A stretch of DNA of 64,000 nucleotides from contig NZ_CP023689.1 of NCBI RefSeq assembly GCF_008704715.1, forward strand, positions 6,138,001 through 6,202,000, read 5' to 3'. This document shows positions 57,097-64,000 of the stretch, piece after piece; position 1 is the stretch's first letter; every line of letters begins with the position of its first letter. A program made the translations under genes and the position numbers. This DNA comes from Streptomyces chartreusis (GTDB lineage Bacteria; Actinomycetota; Actinomycetes; Streptomycetales; Streptomycetaceae). The notes beneath the pieces are model-generated. The model saw nothing but the letters and a program-made list of their open reading frames with translations, did no database searches and was not told the origin of the DNA.

Positions 57097-57330
57097 TTCA
57101 AGGCCGCCAGACCACCCGATGTTCCGCCAGCCGTGCAAGCACCGCGTGATTCGCCTCCCAGCCGTCGGGGCTGCATCCAATGGCCGCCTCCGGCGGCGTG
57201 CCGGACTCCGTCCGGGATGGGCGGGTCAGGTCGGTGCCGGGTCGTGCGGGTGATGCTCGTTTCATGGCCGCCAGACCACCCGATGTTCCGCCAGCCGTGC
57301 GAGCACCGCGTGATTCGCCTCCCAACCGTC
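57097..57330. repeat. 70-bp direct repeat: duplicated 3' end of the SF1 helicase gene
   Basis: Bases 57097-57166 match 57261-57330 with three differences and an offset of 164. The right copy is the true end of the helicase gene. The left copy still encodes the same C-terminal peptide (AVLARLAEHRVVWRP) followed by a stop. The 94-base segment between them shows no recognisable gene. Confidence 0.85.
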
Positions 57331-58596
57331 CGGGAACTTCACCAGCGTCCCCAGCTGCACCGGCTCCGTCGACGGGTAGTCGTCCAGGAGGTCGCTCACG
57401 CCTGCTCGGCACACCACGATGCACGCGTGCCGGTGGCGGGAGGCGAGGACGCACAGGCGGCCCGTCTCCAGGTGGAAGGCGGTGGCGTCGGGGCGGCCGG
57501 AGAGCGGGTGGAGGACCACCGTCACGTCGTACTCGCGGCCCTGGAGACGATTCGCGGTGTCGACGGTGACGTCCGTCACGCCCAGCTCGGCCAGGGCCGC
57601 CCGGACCCCCGCCGCCTGGTCCCGGTGGGCCGTGCCGACCGCGATCCGGTCGGCGGTCAGGGGCGCGGCGTCGGGCGAGCGCTCGGACGTGGCCGCGCCG
57701 CCTCGGTCCAGCAGACGCCGTACGACCGTCGCCACCGCCCGCACCGCCTCGGGATCCGTGCGCGGGGTGTGCCGGGCGGGCAGTTCCAGCAGCCCCCAGC
57801 CCGACTCCGCGGCCTCGTCGATCACCCGGTCGGGGCCCGAGCCGTCCGAGGGGACCGCGAAGGTGAGCCGGCGGTCGTCGTGGCCGGTGCCGCTGCGGAA
57901 CGGCGTGTAGGGGTAGAACGCGTCGGAGACCAGGGGCGCGGCCGAGGCGGGGAGCCGCCAGGACACCGGCAGGCGGTGCTGCGGCAGGTCCGGGTTGTGG
58001 GCCAACAGGGTCGTCACCGCCGAGGCCGAGGGGTCGTACGACAGGCCCGCCCACTGCTCGCTGCCCACGATCGCGAACGGGTCCAGCTGCCCCGGGTCGC
58101 CCACGAACAGCGCCCGCTCGAACAGCCCGGCCACGGCGAGCAGCGAGTCCGAGCGCATCTGGTACGCCTCGTCGACGATCGCGTGCCGCCAGGGCTCCTC
58201 GACCTTCACGTGCGCCCACTTGGCAGCCGTGGACAGGACCACCGCCAGGCCCGCGAGATCGGCCGCCTTCGCCGACTTGCGTACGTTCGGCAGGTCGTCG
58301 AGCGCCTTGTCGTACGGGTCGGAATCGCTGCTGTGCAGGCGGCCCACCGGCAGCTCGGGGTCCTTCTCGGCGAGCCTGAGCACCAGGTCGTCGACCTGCG
58401 CGTTGGTCTGCGCGACGACCATCAGCGGGCGCCCGGCGTCCGCCAGTTCCAGGGCCGCGCGGACGACGAGCGTGGACTTGCCGGCACCGGGCGGGGAGTC
58501 CACCACGACCCCGCGCGCCTCGCTGTGCAGGGTGTTGTGCAGGATCGCGTCTGTGGCAGCGGACGCCGCGGCACCGGGGTCGAACACGGCGGTCAC
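57262..58596 (-). CDS. SF1 (Upf1/DNA2-like) helicase
   Basis: A 444-residue ATPase. Walker A is SPPGAGKSTLVV (about 34-45), motif II AIVDEAYQMRSD (about 139), motif III FVGDPGQLDPF, and motif V/VI VDTANRLQGREYDVTVVLHP then LCVLASRHRHACIVV. The order matches the Upf1-like SF1B helicases that unwind DNA or RNA 5' to 3'. GTG 58596 follows AGGAGG and overlaps the previous gene's stop (GTGA). With the RecB/Cas4-like nuclease encoded two genes earlier it makes a split helicase-nuclease set reminiscent of Dna2. Its 3' end is duplicated downstream. Confidence 0.88.
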   Translation of the reverse strand: MTAVFDPGAAASAATDAILHNTLHSEARGVVVDSPPGAGKSTLVVRAALELADAGRPLMVVAQTNAQVDDLVLRLAEKDPELPVGRLHSSDSDPYDKALDDLPNVRKSAKAADLAGLAVVLSTAAKWAHVKVEEPWRHAIVDEAYQMRSDSLLAVAGLFERALFVGDPGQLDPFAIVGSEQWAGLSYDPSASAVTTLLAHNPDLPQHRLPVSWRLPASAAPLVSDAFYPYTPFRSGTGHDDRRLTFAVPSDGSGPDRVIDEAAESGWGLLELPARHTPRTDPEAVRAVATVVRRLLDRGGAATSERSPDAAPLTADRIAVGTAHRDQAAGVRAALAELGVTDVTVDTANRLQGREYDVTVVLHPLSGRPDATAFHLETGRLCVLASRHRHACIVVCRAGVSDLLDDYPSTEPVQLGTLVKFPDGWEANHAVLARLAEHRVVWRP

Positions 58597-60200
58597 AGCA
58601 CGTCCTCCTGGGTGAGCGGATCTGCGGCCTCGGACTCCTGCTCCCCGGGCGGCCCGCCGTGCGTCCACGGTGTCTGCTCCGGCTCGGGCAGCTTCGCGCC
58701 GCCCCGCTGCTCGTGCTCGAACAGCGTGAAGCAGACCAGGTCGCCCTTCTGCGGCACCGACCCCTCCTCCGGCTCCTTGCCACGGCCCATCTTGTCCAGC
58801 ACGCGCAGCACCAGCAGCGCCCCGCCGTCCTCGTCGAGGGCCTCCTCGTGGCCGACGAACTCCGCCGACTGGGGCTTGCCGCCCAGGGAGCGGAACACCT
58901 TGACCCGCTCGCCCAGATGCGGCCGGTCGTCCGTGCGGACGGTGACCAGGGGCCGCGGGCTCGGCCGCTTGCCCTCGCTGTACGCCATCACCACGTCGGT
59001 GACCTCGCCCGCGAACGCCTCCCCGGCCAGCCGCCGCCCCGCCATCACCAGCGGATCGTCCAGCGCCTCCTGGGCCTCGAGACGGGCCTGCTCCCGCTCC
59101 CGCGCGGCGAGCTTGTTCGCGGCGGTGACGGCGTCGTCGCGGCGCGGCTGCGGCGGCTCACCGGCGACGACCCGGTCCCGGTGGCCGGTGAACGACCAGC
59201 GGTCGCGGGTCCACCGCTCCTCCACCCGCCCGGCCACGGGCAGCTCCCGCAGCAGGTCCAGGCCCCGCCACACCGCGTCCCAGGTGGGCCGGGTCCGGCT
59301 CGCCACCAGGGCGCGGATCTCCCGCTCGGCGGCGGTGAGGTGCCCGAGCCGGTCGTCGGCCTCCAGTCCGTCCTCGGAGGCGGCGAGGGCGGTGCGGGCG
59401 CGGTCGTAGCGCTCGATCGCGGGGGCGAGCAGCTTGTTGTCGAACGCCGGGTCGGTGGCGGGACCCGCCGGCGGGCACAGCAGCTGGCCGTCCCGGTCCC
59501 GCGCGAGCTCCGCGCGCAGAGCCGCCTCGGCGCCCGTCTCGCCCTCGGGAGGGTCGATCCAGGCGAGCAGCGCGCCCAGGTGCTGGTCCTCCAGCGTGGA
59601 CTGGCCGGTCGCCCAGTGCCGGGACAGCAGGTCCGTCATGGCCGGCAGCAGCGAGGAGCCGGGCACGCGGGCCCGCTCGCCGAAGTGGGTCAGCCAGCGG
59701 CCGAGCAGCGGCACGCGCGGCGGCGCCGGATAAGGGGCCTCCGGGTCCTGCTCGGCCGTACGCCGAAAACGCATCGAGCGGCCAAGCAGCCGTACGAAGT
59801 CGGCACCCGCGCGGCTCGGCATGATCAACTGCGGGGCGTCCGCGCACAGTTCGACCTCGACCTTGACCCGCTTGCCGGTCTCCGGATCGGTCTCGTTGCG
59901 CTCGGCCGCCTCCACGTCCTCGGCGAAGGAGTCGATGTACGGCAGGACGACGTCCGCCAGCTCGGACAGGAACGCGAACCTGAGGTCCCGGTCGCGCGGC
60001 TGCGGTACGACCAGCAGGTGCGGGGCGTCCCGGTCGGTGCCGACCAGCGCGCCGAGCGGGGCACCGGCCTCACCGGCGGTGGTGAGGGGCACGAACACGA
60101 GCGGGCGCTGGGAGAGATGCCGGTGGCGGACGGTCGCGGCGGGCTGGGCGCGACCGGTGCTGACGGCTTCCAGCCGGGCGAGGGTGGAGATCAGCGACAC
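58593..60200 (-). CDS. Large conserved protein of the helicase-nuclease operon, unknown function
   Basis: A 535-residue cytoplasmic protein with no domain I can name. The N-terminal part (LISTLARLEAVSTGRAQPA, RPLVFVPLTTAGEAGAPLGA) includes an acidic strip (YIDSFAEDVEAAERNETDPE). The middle is helical, and the last ~130 residues have strand-like segments (GEVTDVVMAYSEGKRPS, LVTVRTDDRPHLGERVKVFR) suggesting a small beta domain. It overlaps the nuclease gene by 10 bases and the helicase gene by 4, so all three products should be made together. It may be an adaptor or DNA-binding subunit. GTG 60200 is chosen from the overlap and AGGAGG upstream. Confidence 0.82.
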   Translation of the reverse strand: MSLISTLARLEAVSTGRAQPAATVRHRHLSQRPLVFVPLTTAGEAGAPLGALVGTDRDAPHLLVVPQPRDRDLRFAFLSELADVVLPYIDSFAEDVEAAERNETDPETGKRVKVEVELCADAPQLIMPSRAGADFVRLLGRSMRFRRTAEQDPEAPYPAPPRVPLLGRWLTHFGERARVPGSSLLPAMTDLLSRHWATGQSTLEDQHLGALLAWIDPPEGETGAEAALRAELARDRDGQLLCPPAGPATDPAFDNKLLAPAIERYDRARTALAASEDGLEADDRLGHLTAAEREIRALVASRTRPTWDAVWRGLDLLRELPVAGRVEERWTRDRWSFTGHRDRVVAGEPPQPRRDDAVTAANKLAAREREQARLEAQEALDDPLVMAGRRLAGEAFAGEVTDVVMAYSEGKRPSPRPLVTVRTDDRPHLGERVKVFRSLGGKPQSAEFVGHEEALDEDGGALLVLRVLDKMGRGKEPEEGSVPQKGDLVCFTLFEHEQRGGAKLPEPEQTPWTHGGPPGEQESEAADPLTQEDVL

Positions 60201-61378
60201 CCGGCCACCGCCTCCTGACCGAGGGCCTCGGCACGCAGGCGTGCCGCTCTGCGCAGCGCCGCCACCGCCGGGTCGTCCGGGTCGCCGGACTCGCCGCGCG
60301 CCGCCGACAGGACGTCCTCGACCGTGCTCAGGCCGCCCAGCTCCGCCCGCACCGAGCGGCCCAGCGACGTCACCGCGCCGGACTCGAGGGAACGGGCGCG
60401 GCAGTGGAAGGCCAGCTCGCAGGCGGACAGGCACTCGGGCGCATAGGTCGCCGGGACCGACTCGACGGCGGCCGTCAGGTCCGCCGCGGGCAGCTCGGGG
60501 GAGAAGCAGGTGCCGGCGGGGAGCGCGTCGGCGATGTCCTCGATGCGGGTGAGCCGGTCCAGCTGGCGGGCGGTCACCGCGCGCTGCTTGCGGACGTCGA
60601 CGGCCGAGGCGGTGGGGAGGTTGGAGAAGTCCTTGGGGCAGACCAGCAGGACGCGCTCACGCACGCGTGGCACCGATTCCAACCGGGCTGCGACCTGCTC
60701 AAGCGCCAGCACGTACACCGCCGCCTGCCGCGCGGCCGCGCCCACCTTCGCCGGGTCCGCCGAACCGTCCAGCATCGGGAAGGACTTGATCTCCACGACC
60801 GTCCAGCTGCCGTCCGGGTGCACGACGACCGCGTCCGGCTCCAGGAAGGCGGGCGAGCCGGCGACGTCCAGCGCGAGCATGGGGTGGTCTAGCAGGGTCC
60901 ACTCGCCGCGCGCCTCGGTGGCCTCGCGCAGGGCCAGTGCCGTACGGGCCGTGCGGCCCTCGGGGCCGGTCGCGGTGAGCTCGGGCACGCGTGCGTGGGC
61001 GGGCGGTTCGGCGCCGCGGTCCAGCTTCTCGCGCACCAGGCGCAGCAGCTCCGCGCCGCCGTCCGCCTTGACCTTGGCCTCGAAGGCGTTGCCGCGTGTG
61101 AGGGCGAACTGCGACTGTCCGAAGGCCGACGGCGAACCCAACGCGCCCGCGAGGGCGGCCTTGTTCACCCCGGCGCCGTCCAGGATGGCGCGCCGCTTGC
61201 AGCCGGGGTTGGCGGCGAGGGCGGCCAGGGCGCGCGCGTCCAGTGCCTTGGCCGGGACGTCGGGACCGCGCAGCTCAGCGAGCCGGTGCCGGAGCGCCGT
61301 CCCCCGCGTCCTGGGGAGAGGCACTCGGCTCGGCTCCGGATGCGAACCGGGACTCGCGCTGCCGTGGAATTCGCTCAC
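60191..61378 (-). CDS. RecB/Cas4-like PD-(D/E)XK nuclease with Fe-S-type cysteines
   Basis: A ~395-residue nuclease. The catalytic core is seen in FLEPDAVVVHPDGSWTVVEI followed by KSF, giving the D...ExK pattern. Cysteines are placed as in Cas4/AddB: one near the N-terminus (NPGCKRR, about 60) and three near the C-terminus (ECLSACELAFHCR, about 316, 320, 326), enough for a 4Fe-4S cluster. FGQSQFALTRGNAFEAKVKA is like the motif before the core in RecB-family proteins. Start is uncertain: GTG 61378 (VSEFHGSAS), GTG 61402 and TTG 61408 are in frame, none with a good ribosome-binding site. It overlaps the end of the PAP2 gene. Confidence 0.85.
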   Translation of the reverse strand: MSEFHGSASPGSHPEPSRVPLPRTRGTALRHRLAELRGPDVPAKALDARALAALAANPGCKRRAILDGAGVNKAALAGALGSPSAFGQSQFALTRGNAFEAKVKADGGAELLRLVREKLDRGAEPPAHARVPELTATGPEGRTARTALALREATEARGEWTLLDHPMLALDVAGSPAFLEPDAVVVHPDGSWTVVEIKSFPMLDGSADPAKVGAAARQAAVYVLALEQVAARLESVPRVRERVLLVCPKDFSNLPTASAVDVRKQRAVTARQLDRLTRIEDIADALPAGTCFSPELPAADLTAAVESVPATYAPECLSACELAFHCRARSLESGAVTSLGRSVRAELGGLSTVEDVLSAARGESGDPDDPAVAALRRAARLRAEALGQEAVAGCR

Positions 61379-62273
61379 CCGCGGAAGTCTGGCATCCGCC
61401 ACTGACAATCGAGGAAGAAGTGGCGGCGGAGCCCACCTTGACGGTGGCGCCCGCGCCCCTGCTGGCCGGACCGGCGGGGGCCGCGACGGGCGTAGCCCCC
61501 GGTCCGAACCGTGCCCGCGCCCGGTCCATGATCCGCATCACATACGGCGCCAGCAGCAGGCCGGCGCCCATCACGGCGGCGCCCGCGGCCGCGTCGAGGA
61601 AGTAGTGGTTGGCGGTGCCCATCACCACGAGCGTCGTGATCAGCGGGTAGGCGACCGCGGCGACCTTCGTCAGGCGGGTCCCGCCGAACCGCCACAGGAT
61701 GACCCCGCACCACAGCGCCCAGCCGACATGCAGGCTCGGCATCGCCGCGTACTGGTTCGTCATGCCGCCGAGGCCCTTCGGCGCGCTGGCCTCGCCGCCC
61801 CACCAGCCGTAGGAGCTGTACTGGGCCATCGTGTCGACGAAGCCGTGGCCGTCGGCGAGCAGCCGGGGCGGGCAGGTCGGCAGCAGGGTGAAGCCGATCA
61901 GACCTATGAAGGTCGACGTCATCAGCCAGGTGCGGGCGGCGCGGTAGTGCACGGTGCGGGACCTGAAGAGCCACACCAGCAGTACCGGCGTTATCAGGTA
62001 GTGCAGCGAGGCGTACCAGAAGTCGGCCGGGACGCCGATCCAGGGCTCACGGGTGAAGAGCCGGTTGAGGGGGTGCTCCGCGTTGAGGTACAGGGCCTTC
62101 TCGATGTCGAGGATCGCCAGGCCGTGGTCGACGGCGGTGGAGACATCACCCCGGGCGAGCAGCCGGCCCGCCGAGTAGCAGGCGTAGACCAGCAATATCA
62201 GCGGCAGCTCGGTCCACCAGCGCAGGCGGGTCCGCGGCGTCGCCTCCACGCCAGCTATGTCGGCGTGCGGCAT
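61275..62273 (-). CDS. PAP2-superfamily membrane phosphatase / phosphotransferase (Aur1-like)
   Basis: A 332-residue protein with about six helices. Catalytic motifs are TCPPRLLADG (C1 region), MPSLHVGWALWCG (C2, SLH) and GTANHYFLDAAAG (C3, H...D), the pattern of PAP2/inositol-phosphotransferase enzymes. It may act on lipid phosphates or phosphatidylinositol. GGGGGAGG lies eight bases before ATG 62273. After the last helix a ~75-residue Ala/Ser/Pro-rich tail continues across the start region of the nuclease gene, so the overlap of about 100 bases is odd and the tail may be expendable. Confidence 0.87.
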   Translation of the reverse strand: MPHADIAGVEATPRTRLRWWTELPLILLVYACYSAGRLLARGDVSTAVDHGLAILDIEKALYLNAEHPLNRLFTREPWIGVPADFWYASLHYLITPVLLVWLFRSRTVHYRAARTWLMTSTFIGLIGFTLLPTCPPRLLADGHGFVDTMAQYSSYGWWGGEASAPKGLGGMTNQYAAMPSLHVGWALWCGVILWRFGGTRLTKVAAVAYPLITTLVVMGTANHYFLDAAAGAAVMGAGLLLAPYVMRIMDRARARFGPGATPVAAPAGPASRGAGATVKVGSAATSSSIVSGGCQTSAGERIPRQRESRFASGAEPSASPQDAGDGAPAPAR

Positions 62274-62460
62274 CCGATCGCCTCCCCCTTCTTTTCTCAC
62301 GGCGCCCGGTGGACCGGTCGAACCACTTTACGGTGTACGCGCGCGCCCCTTTCGGGCGCCCCGGCCCTCAAGACGCAGAGATCGCCCGGCGGGTTGCCCG
62401 CGCCAAGCGTGCGCGATGATGTAAGGGTTCCGCCTCTCATTTCTCCCGGAAGGCCCCGCA

Positions 62461-63057
62461 ATGGCACCGCGCATCCTGCTGGCCCGGCACGGACAGACGG
62501 CGTGGTCGCTGTCCGGCAAGCACACCGGCAGGACCGACGTACCCCTCCTGGAGGAGGGCCGCCGGGGCGCGAAGCTGCTGGGTGAGCGCCTGCACCGGCC
62601 GCCGTACGACCGGCTGGACGGCGTGGAGGTCCGCACCAGCCCCCTGTCACGCGCGCGTGAGACGTGCGAACTCGCCGGCTTCGGCGACCGCGCCCGCACC
62701 TGGGACACGCTCATGGAGTGGGACTACGGCGCCTACGAGGGCATGACACCGGCGGAGATCCAGGCGATACGCCCGGGCTGGCTCATCTGGCGCGACGGCG
62801 TGCCCGAGGGGGAGACCCTGTCCGAGGTGACGGCCCGCGCCGACGAGGTGGTGACGTGGGCCCGCGCGGCGGACCGGGATGTGCTGGTGTTCGCGCACGG
62901 GCACATCCTGCGGTCCATCGGCGCGCGCTGGCTCGGGCTGCCGCTCGACTTCGCGGCCCGGATCCGGCTGAACCCGACCTCGCTGTCGGTACTGGGCTGG
63001 GCCTACGACGAGCCCGCGATCGAGAGCTGGAACGACTCGGGGCACCTGGCCGGCTGA
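62461..63057 (+). CDS. Histidine phosphatase family protein (phosphoglycerate-mutase-like)
   Basis: A 198-residue enzyme of the histidine phosphatase superfamily. The phospho-accepting His is in LLARHGQTAWSLSG (RHG motif, about 10). RTSPLSRARETCELAG and MEWDYGAYEGMTPAEI follow, and the second catalytic His is in VFAHGHILRS. It removes phosphate from a small metabolite. ATG 62461 has GGAAGG eight to ten bases upstream. It is a single gene, convergent with the regulator at the right edge. Confidence 0.9.
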   Translation: MAPRILLARHGQTAWSLSGKHTGRTDVPLLEEGRRGAKLLGERLHRPPYDRLDGVEVRTSPLSRARETCELAGFGDRARTWDTLMEWDYGAYEGMTPAEIQAIRPGWLIWRDGVPEGETLSEVTARADEVVTWARAADRDVLVFAHGHILRSIGARWLGLPLDFAARIRLNPTSLSVLGWAYDEPAIESWNDSGHLAG

Positions 63058-63101
63058 ACGCTCCGCCGGAAGGACCGTGATGAACCTGCGGGCGGGTGGG
63101 G

Positions 63102-63142
63102 GCGGGTCGCGCAGTTCCCCGCGCCCCTTGAGCGCGACCCGC
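63102..63142. terminator. Bidirectional terminator with 20-bp repeat (copy 5)
   Basis: GCGGGTCGCG (63102-63111) pairs with CGCGACCCGC (63133-63142). The loop holds GCGCAGTTCCCCGCGCCCCT (63109-63128). It separates two convergent genes. Confidence 0.75.
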
Positions 63143-63191
63143 ACCGGGATTCACCAGGACCGCTCGCCCACCCGCGAGCCCGCCCCGCCGG

Positions 63192-64000
63192 TCACGGCTT
63201 GCGGGGCGCCGAAGCGTGCCGCTCCAGGAACGCCGACACACCGCTCGCCCGCCGGTGCGGCAGCAGCACCCGGGCCGTGCCCGCGAGCATCGTCTGGACC
63301 CGCGACGACTGCACCAGGTCCAGGAGGTCCAGCACCCGCATCCCGGCGGCGGCCGCCTCGTCGGGGCGTCCGCCCCGCGCCAGGTCGTCCGCCAGCTGCG
63401 CGGTGTACAGGGCGATGTTGCGGGTGAAGTGCGGATCCTGGAGCTGCGCCGCCCGCCCCGCGTGCCGCGCGGCCCGCTGCCAGTTCCCCAGCGTCGACCA
63501 GCACTGCGCCTCCAGGACCTCCAGCTCGGCCTCCCCGTAGAAGCTCATCCACTCCGGGTCGGCCTCCGAGTGGCCCCGCTGGAAGAGGGCCTGCGCACGG
63601 GCGAGGGCCTGCTCGCAGCCGGTGCGGTCGGCGAGCCCCGCCCAGCCGCCCGCCTCGCGCAGCGCGAGCAGCGACATCAGCCGGGACGAGCCCAGAGGCC
63701 GCGCGACGCGTTGCGCGGCCTGCGCCGCCCGCACCGCCTCCCGGGGCCGGCCCGCGTCCCGCGCGAGGAAGGACGTATTGCAGAAGGCGTGCGCCTCCAG
63801 ACCAGGGTCGCCCGCCATCCGGGCCGTCGCGAGCGCCTCCGCGTAGTGCGAGCGGGCGTCGTCGAACCGCCCCGAGTCGTGCGCCAGCCATCCCACCGAG
63901 ATGGCCAGTTCACCCGCGCCCGCGTGGAGCCGGTCGCTGGTCGCCTGCCGGGTCGTACCGGCGTCGAGCAGCGCGTAGGCGGCCCGCAGCGGGGCGGCGG
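63192..64000 (-). CDS. TPR-containing transcriptional regulator, C-terminal part (5' end outside window)
   Basis: The frame stays open to the right edge, so the gene is cut; 268 residues plus the stop are visible. They form tandem helical repeats of TPR type (AISVGWLAHDSGRFDDARSH, YAEALATARMAGDPGLEAHA, CNTSFLARDAGRPREAVRAA, CWSTLGNWQRAARHAGRAAQ). In Streptomyces such repeats usually follow an N-terminal helix-turn-helix (NsdA-like regulators), which would lie outside the window. The C-terminus reads SGVSAFLERHASAPRKP. Ligand and targets are unknown. Confidence 0.82.
   Translation of the reverse strand, partial: AAPLRAAYALLDAGTTRQATSDRLHAGAGELAISVGWLAHDSGRFDDARSHYAEALATARMAGDPGLEAHAFCNTSFLARDAGRPREAVRAAQAAQRVARPLGSSRLMSLLALREAGGWAGLADRTGCEQALARAQALFQRGHSEADPEWMSFYGEAELEVLEAQCWSTLGNWQRAARHAGRAAQLQDPHFTRNIALYTAQLADDLARGGRPDEAAAAGMRVLDLLDLVQSSRVQTMLAGTARVLLPHRRASGVSAFLERHASAPRKP

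Noticed and set aside
1..64000. CRISPR array, prophage, insertion sequence or rRNA operon
   Set aside because: No regularly spaced repeat array, transposase, integrase, phage structural gene or rRNA sequence was seen.

Overview
The window is a stretch of Streptomyces chromosome. The DNA is very GC-rich with strong third-position GC bias. GTG starts, ATGA/GTGA operon overlaps, Tat and lipoprotein signals, class E and F sortases, an ANTAR regulator, and the cslA-glxA-cslZ/lpmP cell-wall glycan locus all fit that genus. From memory, the order lpmP - band-7 protein - peptidoglycan-binding protein - cslA - glxA - cslZ next to an ehu-type transporter, and a PAS-GGDEF-EAL protein further along, follows the S. 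coelicolor SCO281x-283x region; this could not be searched here.

Left edge (1-5.1 kb): a three-gene minus-strand operon with clearly lower GC and un-Streptomyces-like codons (ATA, AAA, TTG). It encodes a PLD-nuclease/DEAD-helicase/DUF3427 fusion, a protein with an SRA/YDG-like reader domain and a PD-(D/E)XK-like domain whose ExK is altered, and an unknown protein cut by the window edge. It looks like a transferred defence island.

5.5-17.8 kb: accessory chromosomal genes. These are a SEC-C protein, a secreted GH30-type galactanase, a class E sortase with a candidate LAxTG substrate (17.0 kb), an HxlR regulator/MFS pair with duplicated operators, a small YidC paralogue, an FAH-family hydrolase, and a Gfo/Idh oxidoreductase plus heme-degrading-domain pair divergent from a ROK repressor across a 25-bp palindrome.

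17.9-26.9 kb: a phosphonate (2-aminoethylphosphonate-type) uptake and breakdown cluster. It holds a GntR/UTRA regulator, a TIGR03364-type FAD oxidoreductase, a phosphonatase-like HAD hydrolase, an ABC transporter (ATPase, two permeases, lipoprotein), a secreted alkaline-phosphatase-superfamily enzyme and a NagD-like HAD phosphatase.

27-28.3 kb: a class F sortase with a membrane-anchored partner. 28.4-39.4 kb: a GAF-ANTAR regulator, then the cellulose-like glycan locus (GH6 CslZ, copper-radical oxidase GlxA, synthase CslA, a FadR-type regulator, an NlpC/P60 protein, a band-7 protein, and LPMO LpmP with a DasR-like box).

39.5-50.5 kb: a DUF3592 protein, an acyl-CoA synthetase, and an IclR-regulated catabolic cluster (ehu-like ABC transporter, DUF3830 protein, amidase, D-2-hydroxyacid dehydrogenase, two maleate-isomerase/Asp-Glu-racemase paralogues). 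Its substrate is unknown to me. 50.7-64 kb: an LLM monooxygenase, a c-di-GMP enzyme (CdgA-like), an M6 metalloprotease, a three-gene operon of RecB/Cas4-like Fe-S nuclease, unknown protein and SF1 helicase, a PAP2 enzyme, a histidine phosphatase and a partial TPR regulator.

Three near-identical tRNA-Lys(CUU) genes punctuate the window. Two are preceded by a 36-nt copy of their own 3' half fused to a GC-rich palindromic repeat. A 20-bp repeat (GCGCAGTTCCCCGCGCCCCT) occurs five times: three times in terminator-like hairpins and twice inside coding sequences.
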